NCBI GenBank assembly: GCA_021735245.1
Contig: JAIPHJ010000017.1
Location: 1-40,031, forward strand
Source of the DNA: Candidatus Bipolaricaulota bacterium
Lineage (GTDB): Bacteria; Bipolaricaulota; Bipolaricaulia; M55B111
DNA length: 40,031 nucleotides
Direction: 5' to 3'
Of this stretch, positions 17,504 through 25,672 are shown one piece after another (the first letter of the stretch is position 1; each line of letters starts with the position of its first letter). Under the pieces are notes generated by a model. It made no database searches, had not been told where the DNA came from, and worked only from the letters and a program-made list of their open reading frames with translations. A program made the position numbers and the translations under genes.

Positions 17504-19438
17504 ATGAGTTTTAGACGACGTTTTTACTATATCCATTGCATTCTCGTAATATTCATCGTTTTTAGTCTCGGACTCTTTGGCTTTTCCGAGGAGTCCGGGG
17601 ACCTGGTGATTACTGAAATCGCCTGGATGGGAACCCCGGCCAGCTATAGTGACGAATGGATCGAATTATACAACTCCACGGGTTCTCCAGTAGACGTAAC
17701 CGGATGGTCCCTGTTCGGCGCTTCGTCCGGAGAGTGCCTGAACTTTTCCGCCGCCGACGGTTCGACCACCACCGTAATTGAGCCCTACGACTACCTGATC
17801 TACGGAGCCCACCAAAATGACGTCGTTACTGAAACCGGAACCAGCCTGGTCGATATCTGGGATTCGACCATTTCACTGAACAACAGCTCGCCCGGAGAAC
17901 TGATTCTATACGACTCCGGCAACTGTTCAGGAACCGTCGTAGACAGGATCAACCAACCCGACGGTCCCTGGTTTGCAGGGGACAATTCCGAAACCAGGAC
18001 CATGGAACGAGTTAATTGCTGTGAATCGGGGACGGATCCTGACAACTGGAAGGACAACGAGCCCGCAGTAAACAGCAATGGCCTGGACGAAGACGGGAAC
18101 CAAATCAAGGGCACACCTCGTGAAACAAATTCCGTCCACCAAAATACCCCTCCAGTCCCGGAGATAACCGGGCCCACAGAGTGCTCGCCGGGGGAAGAGA
18201 TTCAGCTGGATGCAGCTAATTCTGAGGATTGCAACGGTTACGTGGAATCATTCCGATGGGATCTGAACGGAGACGGAACTTACGACGACGCAACCGGTGA
18301 ATCAGTTTCCCTGGTTTGTCCGAAGGCGGAACCGGTCAAAGTGAGTTTAAAGGTGACGGATAACGAGGGGGGCACGGGCCTCACGTCTACTTCAATCGAA
18401 CCGGATCCACCACTGGACGTCGACGCTGGGAGGGACAGGAGTATAAAACTCGGGTCGAGTACCCGGCTGAAAGGTGCGATCTCCGGTAACGAATCGGGCA
18501 ATCCCGTCGACACCCGTTGGGAACTGCTGGACGGACCGGGAACTGCGAGCTGGAACGTAGACGATACCGGTAGGGTGGATCCGATCTTCGTCCCCGAGGA
18601 ACCGGGGACTTATAAGCTAAAACTGGTTGTATCCACTGAAGGCGGAATCAGTAGATCCGACGAGGTAACCATTTCGGTCGAGAATAATCCCGCCGTGGAG
18701 GAAGATAAATTCGAAGTGAAATTTATTTCCGGGTCGGACCGCTCCTACGACGGAAAGTCCGAGACAAGGCTTAAAGCGGAAATAGTGGAAAGCGATGACC
18801 GGGTTCGGGGTTCTATTATCGGCTACGAACTGGAAGGCGGCCCCGAATTCAATTTATCCGAGGCAACTCCCCTTTCCTTCAGGGACCTGAAGGTAACTAA
18901 TCTGGAGACGGGGGTAGCGAGGGTTGGCTTTTTCTACGACCCGAACAAACTGGACCCGAGCCAGAGAGAGGAAGACCTCGGACTGTTTTACTACCGGCCC
19001 GAAGAGGGATGGCTCGAAGCGACCGACCTAACCATTCATCCCTCGCAGAACTGCGTCACGGGACGGATTTCGATCTCAGATTTGAAAGGTACTCCTCTAA
19101 CCGCAGCCGTCGAGGATTCGTCCGAAAGTTCGATCGATAACGCGGATGACCTCGTGGTCCACGGGCCCAATCCCGTGTCCGAGGATGGGTGTATTTTCTG
19201 GTTCGACCTCCCGGAAGAGGCAAAGGGAGGAAAGCTAAGAATTTACGCCGTAGACGGGAAATTACTCTACGAGACCGAGATTTCGGAGGACCAGAGGCGG
19301 TTTCCGGTCGATGACAGGTGGAAGCCAGCGGATATTCACGCCAACCAGCTCAACAAGGGTTTATATTTTTACAGATTAATAGTTAATTACCCAGGGGAGA
19401 CCCATTGGACGGAGGTGAAGAAGCTAACGCTAGAATGA
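17504..19438 (+). CDS. lamin-tail-domain and PKD-like surface/secreted protein
   Basis: LVITEIAWMGTPASYSDEWIELYNSTGSPVDVTGWSLFG (LTD), PKD-like FRWDLNGDGTYDDATGESVSLVCP, C-terminal sorting-like KLRIYAVDGKLLYE...NKGLYFYRLIV. Confidence 0.88.
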   Translation: MSFRRRFYYIHCILVIFIVFSLGLFGFSEESGDLVITEIAWMGTPASYSDEWIELYNSTGSPVDVTGWSLFGASSGECLNFSAADGSTTTVIEPYDYLIYGAHQNDVVTETGTSLVDIWDSTISLNNSSPGELILYDSGNCSGTVVDRINQPDGPWFAGDNSETRTMERVNCCESGTDPDNWKDNEPAVNSNGLDEDGNQIKGTPRETNSVHQNTPPVPEITGPTECSPGEEIQLDAANSEDCNGYVESFRWDLNGDGTYDDATGESVSLVCPKAEPVKVSLKVTDNEGGTGLTSTSIEPDPPLDVDAGRDRSIKLGSSTRLKGAISGNESGNPVDTRWELLDGPGTASWNVDDTGRVDPIFVPEEPGTYKLKLVVSTEGGISRSDEVTISVENNPAVEEDKFEVKFISGSDRSYDGKSETRLKAEIVESDDRVRGSIIGYELEGGPEFNLSEATPLSFRDLKVTNLETGVARVGFFYDPNKLDPSQREEDLGLFYYRPEEGWLEATDLTIHPSQNCVTGRISISDLKGTPLTAAVEDSSESSIDNADDLVVHGPNPVSEDGCIFWFDLPEEAKGGKLRIYAVDGKLLYETEISEDQRRFPVDDRWKPADIHANQLNKGLYFYRLIVNYPGETHWTEVKKLTLE

Positions 19439-20322
19439 CCAGCATGAACAGATCTCGTAAACTTTATATCTCGATTATCGTACCTATTTTCCTTTTCTTT
19501 TCAATCAACTTCCAGGCAGGGGGGGCGGGGACGAATTCTCTGTTCGAACTACCTCTGGACGCCCGTAGCCTGGCAATGGGAAAAGTTTCAGTCAGTCTCG
19601 GGGATAGGATTACCGATACTTTCTACAGTCCTGCGGGAAGTAATGAGCCCGGTAAATCGGCGGTATCTTCTCTTTACGCGAATCATTTCGGCGAACTCCA
19701 TTACGCTACCCTCAGTCTTCGAAGCGGGGGCTTCGGCGTCTCCTACCGGAGACTCGGTTCGGGGAAGCTCACGGAACGTGATCTATGGGGTAACCCGACC
19801 GGTAACAGCTTTAGATACTACAGTCAGGGTCTTGTAGGACGTATCGGCAGGTCATTTGGTCGCACGGTACTCGGAATAAAGGGGAGAATTCTCCAGAAAC
19901 AAATCGGGGATGGTTTTCTCGGAGGATCGCTCTCTCCGGAGGTTATTTACGAACTTAGCCCGATTAGATTTGGAGCAGTAATATCAAATCTGGTGGCCCG
20001 GGACATTTCCGGCTCGGAAGGCAATTCGAACGCGTGGAACAGGGAGTTAATCCTCGGTCTTGGGTTTGAGAGGGACAACTTCAGAGCAGGGTTCGACGTG
20101 GAAGCCGAATTTCACGACCGCGGGGTGGAGCCAAACGGATTTCGAGCCGGGGTGGAATGGTGGATAACCAGGTTTGCTGCTCTAAGACTGGGGATCATGG
20201 ACCAGCTAAGACATACTATAGGCTGGGGGATAAGGAGGAAGAATATTCAGATAGATTACGCCTACCTCCGGCACGGCGATCTACCGAACAGTCATTTTGT
20301 TTCCTTCAGCTGGATAATTTAG
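19435..20322 (+). CDS. PorV/PorQ-like outer-membrane beta-barrel protein
   Basis: ELPLDARSLAMGKVSVSLGDRITDTFYSPAGS pattern, alternating strands, C-terminal aromatic FVSFSWII; ATGA overlap with the upstream gene. Confidence 0.75.
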   Translation: MTSMNRSRKLYISIIVPIFLFFSINFQAGGAGTNSLFELPLDARSLAMGKVSVSLGDRITDTFYSPAGSNEPGKSAVSSLYANHFGELHYATLSLRSGGFGVSYRRLGSGKLTERDLWGNPTGNSFRYYSQGLVGRIGRSFGRTVLGIKGRILQKQIGDGFLGGSLSPEVIYELSPIRFGAVISNLVARDISGSEGNSNAWNRELILGLGFERDNFRAGFDVEAEFHDRGVEPNGFRAGVEWWITRFAALRLGIMDQLRHTIGWGIRRKNIQIDYAYLRHGDLPNSHFVSFSWII

Positions 20323-20390
20323 GAGGTATCAGGGGATAGGTACTGGGTATTAGGTTAAATACATCTATGGGGTTTGACTTTGTTAAGAGA

Positions 20391-20674
20391 GGGGTTGGGG
20401 GTTGGGTAAACAACAAAAACATCTATGAATTATCCTTCTTGAGCCTCACCCTCACCTTAATCCTCCCCCGTCGAGGGAGAGGAAATAGTTTACTGACGAG
20501 TCGCAGGGACCGTTTTGCAATGTTTGGTCAGCGACTGCAGCAGACCGGGTCCCTACGCCCGGCCGGTAGGATAGAGGAGAGATAAGATTTGTACTAACGG
20601 GAGCGCGGGGACTCCCTCTGCTATTCAAGCCCATCGGTAATAGCAGCCGGGGCTCCCATGCCGCGGCGATTGGT
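20391..20674 (+). repeat. ~280-bp composite direct repeat, copy 1
   Basis: ggggttgggggttgggtaaac...catctatgaattatccttcttgagcctcaccctcacc...ccgcggcgattggt; matches 22404-22668. Confidence 0.93.
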
Positions 20675-20692
20675 CTGGATACACAACCTTCC

Positions 20693-20714
20693 GGGAGAGC
20701 TCCGGAGCTCTCCC
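20693..20714. repeat. 22-bp perfect palindrome
   Basis: gggagagctccggagctctccc. Confidence 0.85.
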
Positions 20715-20754
20715 TGCCATACAAGGAGAAAAAACGGAAATTTAGCAGGAAAAT

Positions 20755-22173
20755 CTAGGTCTCCGACTTTCGCTTGTCCTCGTACATCCTTCTGTCCGCT
20801 TCCGCTATCTTCTCATCCACGCTGAGTTCTTCCTGAGGATCGAAGTTGCTGGTTCCAACTGCGAGAGTGAGGGGGAAATCGAGGATGTCGTTCTTTTCGT
20901 TCCAGTCTTTCATTTTCATCTTCAACCTCTGGACTACTATCTCGGATCCTTCTCCAGTTTCCGGCAGAAGGATAAGAAATTCATCTCCCCCGTACCTAAC
21001 GACAGTATCAACCTCCCTAATATTATTCTGCAGCAACTTTCCAATCCTTACGAGGACCCTGTCGCCCGTGGAGTGAGAGTATGCATCGTTGACCTCTTTA
21101 AATCCGTTGATATCAATCATCAAAAATGACAGGGTATGGCCGTACCGCTGAGCTCGGTCAACTTCTTTGGTAAGCACTTCCTTCAGGTAGTGCCTGTTGT
21201 ATAAACCGGTCAACTGGTCATGTATTGCCTTGTGCCGGAGATCGTCTTCGACTTCCGCTCTGGCAAGTCGCTCCCCCACGTGGTGGGCCATGATCTGTAA
21301 CAGGTTGACGTCTTCTTCGGAAAAGTAACCCTGGTCAGTAGAGATGACCTGAAGAGTTCCCCTCGTTTTCACCGGTGCGCTGACCAAGGACCGATATTTC
21401 TGTTGAGATAGTTCAAGCCGGGAATATTCGTCGAATTCTTCTCCTCGAACGACCTCGTCCTTCTTCATAGTTAGCGTGGCTAATCCTTCGTAGAGCTCGT
21501 TCGGCAGACTGACTGTATCGTTACCGAGTCCATCTCCTCTGACCATAAGAGTGCAGTCCTCTTCGAGATAGAGCACGCATATATCCGGGTTTAAAACTTT
21601 TTCTGTAACGTTAAGCGTGGTTTCGTAAATGTCTCCTTTGGATTCGGAGTCCTGTAATTTTGCCACTCCTTCTCTGAGTTTGACTATTCTTTTTCCCATC
21701 TCGGCTTCCAACTTCTTTTGAGTACTCTTCTCCAGGCAGCGCCGGACCTGCCATATTATTCCTCCATCCGTAGTTTCTGCTAGTTCCAGGTGATGATAAA
21801 TCCTGGACCCGTCCTTACTTTCTCCCGCCATTTCACCTTTCCAGCTACCTCGCTCGTTTAATTCCGGGAGAATCGTCCGGGTAAACTCCTTAACTTTCTC
21901 GGAAGTATATAGTGACTGCCAGTTCTTGCCCAGAAGTTCCTCGGGATCATCGTAATCGAAAAGATCCGCGAAGGTTTCATCCACGTAGGAAAACAATCCA
22001 TCGCTATCGAGCAGCGCAATGCTTCTTTCTCCTCCTTTTTTAGCCCCTGTAACAGTCGGTTCTTCACTGGTCACGTTAGTCAGATTAGACCCCCCATCCA
22101 CTTCAAATAGCCACTCTTTTAAATCCTCTAAGTTTTTTGACAGTTGTTCGATTTTTTTCTTTTTTTTGGACAT
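20755..22173 (-). CDS. PAS-GAF-GGDEF diguanylate cyclase
   Basis: DQLTGLYNRHYLKEVL and REVDTVVRYGGDEFLILLPETG (active site plus RxxD I-site); GAF-like and PAS-like regions upstream. Confidence 0.93.
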   Translation of the reverse strand: MSKKKKKIEQLSKNLEDLKEWLFEVDGGSNLTNVTSEEPTVTGAKKGGERSIALLDSDGLFSYVDETFADLFDYDDPEELLGKNWQSLYTSEKVKEFTRTILPELNERGSWKGEMAGESKDGSRIYHHLELAETTDGGIIWQVRRCLEKSTQKKLEAEMGKRIVKLREGVAKLQDSESKGDIYETTLNVTEKVLNPDICVLYLEEDCTLMVRGDGLGNDTVSLPNELYEGLATLTMKKDEVVRGEEFDEYSRLELSQQKYRSLVSAPVKTRGTLQVISTDQGYFSEEDVNLLQIMAHHVGERLARAEVEDDLRHKAIHDQLTGLYNRHYLKEVLTKEVDRAQRYGHTLSFLMIDINGFKEVNDAYSHSTGDRVLVRIGKLLQNNIREVDTVVRYGGDEFLILLPETGEGSEIVVQRLKMKMKDWNEKNDILDFPLTLAVGTSNFDPQEELSVDEKIAEADRRMYEDKRKSET

Positions 22174-22395
22174 TGGAAGGTTACCCCACCGTTGGTGAAA
22201 TACTAATTACTAGTATATCGGCGTTATAAATTTAAGTCAAACATATGGCAGCGGGGAAAGGGGTGAGTTGATATATATCGTTGGAAGGGGGTCTAGTTTT
22301 GTTGAACAGTTACGAGCTGACTGGTGGTTCCGGGACCCTGGTTTACTGGTTCCGGTTTAAGATATCTATGGGGTTTCCCATCGATTCTAGGTTTT

Positions 22396-22419
22396 GGGTT
22401 TTAGGGGTTGGGGGTTGGG
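22396..22419 (+). other. G-quadruplex-type motif
   Basis: gggttttaggggttgggggttggg. Confidence 0.55.
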
Positions 22420-22668
22420 TAAACAAAAAAACATCTATGAATTATCCTTCTTGAACCTCACCCTCACCTTAATCCTCCCCCGTCGAGGGGGAGGAAATAG
22501 TTTACTGACGGGGCGCAGGGACCGTTTTGCAATGTTTGGTCAGCGACTGCAGCAGGCCGGTAGTATAGAGGAGAGATAAGATTTGTACTAACGGGAGCGC
22601 GGGGACTCCCTCTGCTATTCGGGGCTATCGGTAATAGCAGCCGGGGCTCCCATGCCGCGGCGATTGGT
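22404..22668 (+). repeat. ~265-bp composite direct repeat, copy 2
   Basis: Near-identical to 20391-20674 except for a ~20-bp internal deletion and scattered changes. Confidence 0.93.
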
Positions 22669-22804
22669 TTCAGGCAAACTTGCAACCCGGCAGTAAACTT
22701 GCTTTAACCTAATGTCCCCTGTTACTCCGATAGGAAGGCTTTTCCAAGCCTGCGGTTTCGATCGGTAGAATTGTAGTACCCTCTTCTTTGGTAGATTTAA
22801 CGGA

Positions 22805-22972
22805 ATTAGTTAACATTCCCGATAGGAGGATGTTTCTAGATCCGGTGTGATGGTTGGTGGAAGTATAATAATTTACCCTTCGGTAAATTCCACGTAGTTC
22901 CTATCGAAGGTGATTAATAAACACTTCGACCAAAGTGTACACCGGGGTTAGAAACCCCCGGCTATCGGGTGT
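22805..22972 (+). repeat. dispersed repeat B (inverted partner at 33268-33440)
   Basis: ttaacattcccgatag..tttctagatccggtg..atggttggt..ggtaaattccacgtag..cacttc..gtgtacaccgggg..agaaac..ccggctatcgg. Confidence 0.8.
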
Positions 22973-23036
22973 AATAAATCATCCAAGCCGGAGACACTGG
23001 GGCCGGGTGGAAGTTTAAGATCAACCAACGTTCGGT

Positions 23037-23052
23037 AGGGCTCCGGAGCCCT
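23037..23052. repeat. 16-bp perfect palindrome
   Basis: agggctccggagccct, related to gggagagctccggagctctccc at 20693. Confidence 0.75.
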
Positions 23053-23260
23053 CCCTGCTACGATGTTTTAGACCAAAAGATTGGTATGGAGGCGTTCTTC
23101 CGGGGGAGTACGGGGACCCGCCCTACTGGGCTTCAGCAATCATTCATAGAAGCCCGGGCCTGTGCCCGGGCGATAGGTCGGTTGACTTGAAGATGTTAAA
23201 CTACTTATTTCCCCTTTGATTGATGGGGAGAAGAAAGAATCTTATTGGATGAAAGCTAAG

Positions 23261-23704
23261 CTATTCTATTTCCAGTTCTTTGAAGTCCCTGGATGCGTGA
23301 GGGTGGTCTTCGTCTTTGTAGGGTTTGAACTTCTTCATCATTTTGTCGGCTAGATTGTTTTTCGGCATCATCCGTCTTACGGCTTCCTCGATCGGAATAA
23401 GGGAATCCTCTTCCAGCAACTCTCCGTAGCTTTTCTCTTTGAGATTTCCCAGGTAGTCCGAATGGCTGTAATACATCTTCTGGTCCGGCTTGTTTCCCGT
23501 GAGCTTTACGTCAGCAGCGTTCACTACAACTACGAAATCCCCCGTATCTACGTGAGGAGTGTAGGTCGGTTTGTGTTTTCCCTGCAGTACTGTGGCTATT
23601 TTCGAAGCCACCCTACCAAGTGCTTTTCCTTTAGCGTCCACGATATACCAGTCTCTATCTTGATCGGTTATTTCCTCTTTTTTCGCCATCCAGGTATTTT
23701 GCAT
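23261..23704 (-). CDS. rplM: 50S ribosomal protein L13
   Basis: WYIVDAKGKALGRVASKIATVLQGKHKPTYTPHVDTGDFVVVVNAADVKLTG. Confidence 0.96.
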   Translation of the reverse strand: MQNTWMAKKEEITDQDRDWYIVDAKGKALGRVASKIATVLQGKHKPTYTPHVDTGDFVVVVNAADVKLTGNKPDQKMYYSHSDYLGNLKEKSYGELLEEDSLIPIEEAVRRMMPKNNLADKMMKKFKPYKDEDHPHASRDFKELEIE

Positions 23705-23809
23705 AATTTACCTCCGAATTTTTACCCAGGAAAGTTAGTTATTTAACAGCCATATTATCTTTATGATTGTGCAGTTCAGGGGTGGAAAATTCAAGGGGAA
23801 GCCTGCGCT

Positions 23810-25075
23810 CTAATCCACCATTATCGTCTGCGACCTCTTCTTCCCTATCGAAACGATCGAAATCGGAACGTCGAGTTCTTTTTCCAGGAAGTCTAGATAT
23901 CCCTGAGCTTCTGACGGCAAATCTTCCAGTGCGCCAGCATGGCTTATGTCCTCGTCCCAGCCCTCGAATGTAATATAGCTGGGCTCGCACTCGCTCAGTT
24001 CTTCTGCGGTCGGAGGAAATTCCGTTATCTTTTCGCCGTCTTTCATGTAGTGATCTGCGACCTTTATTTCGTCGAATCCCGATAACACGTCGAGCTTGGT
24101 CAGGGCAATTTCCGTCACGTCGTTCAGATCCAGGGCGTACTTTAGGCCGACGAGATCCAGAGGACCACAACGCCTGGGCCTTCCGGTAGTCGCACCGTAT
24201 TCGTCCCCGCTCTCTCTGAGTCCTTCTCCCAGATCACCCTCGTCTTCCGTGGGCATGGGACCTTTGCCGACTCGCGTCGTGTATGCCTTTACAACGCCGA
24301 TTCGACGCTCAACTCTGGTCGGAGATACCCCGGCTCCGGTACCAATTCCACCGACAGTCGGGTTGGACGACGTTACGTAGGGATACGTTCCGAAGTCGAT
24401 GTCGAGGAGAGTACCCTGAGCGCCCTCGAATATAACTGATTCTCCTTCGTCTATCGCCTCGTTTAGTACGGGAGACGAATTGATGACCCTGCCGTCGGAG
24501 ACCAGATCTCTCAGTCTTTCGACGACGTCGAAGAACTTGTCCTCCTCGATTCGGTCCAGCTCGGAGGGATCGTCCCAGCGCTCCTTGAGCTTCTCCAACC
24601 TGTTCCGAAATCGGTCCTCGAAATCGGACCGGAAGATGTCATTTATCCGAAAACCGCTGCGGGCGGCCTTGTCCTCGTAAGTCGGACCAATCCCCCGCCC
24701 CGTCGTTCCGACCTCTTCCTTGGCCTTCTCGAGTACCTCTACGATCGGATGATAAGGTGTAATGACGTGGGCCCGCGCTCCAAGAAAGATATCGGGCTGG
24801 ATTCCGCGTTTATCCTGGAGCTGATCCAGTTCCCCAACCAGTCCTTCCGGGTTTATCACCATGCCGGGGCCAAGCAGCACCTTACAGCCCTCGTGGAGGC
24901 TGGCGGACGGAAGGTGGTGGAACTTGAACTCACCCGTGTCGTCAACCACCGTATGTCCCGCGTTTGGACCGCCGTTATATCGGACGACCCAGTCTGCCTC
25001 TTCGCTCAACATGTCAGCTATCTTTCCTTTCCCTTCGTCTCCCCACTGTGAACCAATTATCGTGAGTGTGTTCAT
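23810..25075 (-). CDS. purA: adenylosuccinate synthase
   Basis: IGSQWGDEGKGKIADMLSEEADWVVRYNGGPNAGHTVV, GTTGRGIGPTYEDKAARSGFR, EGAQGTLLDIDFGTYPYVTSSNP. Confidence 0.98.
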   Translation of the reverse strand: MNTLTIIGSQWGDEGKGKIADMLSEEADWVVRYNGGPNAGHTVVDDTGEFKFHHLPSASLHEGCKVLLGPGMVINPEGLVGELDQLQDKRGIQPDIFLGARAHVITPYHPIVEVLEKAKEEVGTTGRGIGPTYEDKAARSGFRINDIFRSDFEDRFRNRLEKLKERWDDPSELDRIEEDKFFDVVERLRDLVSDGRVINSSPVLNEAIDEGESVIFEGAQGTLLDIDFGTYPYVTSSNPTVGGIGTGAGVSPTRVERRIGVVKAYTTRVGKGPMPTEDEGDLGEGLRESGDEYGATTGRPRRCGPLDLVGLKYALDLNDVTEIALTKLDVLSGFDEIKVADHYMKDGEKITEFPPTAEELSECEPSYITFEGWDEDISHAGALEDLPSEAQGYLDFLEKELDVPISIVSIGKKRSQTIMVD

Positions 25076-25102
25076 TGAACCTCCCTTTGAGGTATGATTA
25101 TT

Positions 25103-25672
25103 TTATTGGTCTTGCTCACGGTAAAAATCCTCAAACTTCGCCAGGAAATCTTCTAACAACACGGTCCGATCCACCTCTTCCCCTGCTACCTCTTTCATCG
25201 TGGTCGAATTTTCTCTGACTGCTTCCGGCAGACCTGACGCCTCGTTATTTACGTTTATTCCTATCCCGACTATAAAATTCCTGCCGCTCTCTTCGATAAG
25301 CAGTCCCGCTATTTTTTTATCTCCCGCCACCAGGTCGTTGGGCCGGGATACGCTGGTCTCTACTCCGTACTCGGCTAAAAGAGTCCGAATTAGTTTCAAC
25401 AAATCGACGTATAATTCGGGCGTTGACCGGGACGACAGACCTCCCAGGGAAAACGAAAACCACAATCCTCCCTCGGGCGAATACCACTTCCGAGTTCCCC
25501 TGCCCTGCCCGTGCGTCTGTTTATCCGCAAGCACTACTGTTCCGGGCTCAAGGTCCTCGCTGCTTCTGAGATAGCGGCTCGTGGAATCCAGCTCGGCCCG
25601 ATAAATAAACTCTGTCCAAACGTCCGAACCTTCGACGAAATCCCTAACCGGCTCCCAGTTAGACAACCTCAC
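25103..25672 (-). CDS. birA: biotin--[acetyl-CoA-carboxylase] ligase
   Basis: ADKQTHGQGRGTRKWYSPEGGLWFSFSL, RPNDLVAGDKKIAGLLIEE, GIGINVNN. Confidence 0.9.
   Translation of the reverse strand: MRLSNWEPVRDFVEGSDVWTEFIYRAELDSTSRYLRSSEDLEPGTVVLADKQTHGQGRGTRKWYSPEGGLWFSFSLGGLSSRSTPELYVDLLKLIRTLLAEYGVETSVSRPNDLVAGDKKIAGLLIEESGRNFIVGIGINVNNEASGLPEAVRENSTTMKEVAGEEVDRTVLLEDFLAKFEDFYREQDQ

Noticed and set aside
20367-20585. ORF with SLTLTLILPRRGRGNSLL (and its copy at 22394)
   Set aside because: Translation of the dispersed repeat, not a conserved protein.
23739-24170. 143-aa minus-strand ORF overlapping purA
   Set aside because: Arg-rich out-of-frame translation inside purA.
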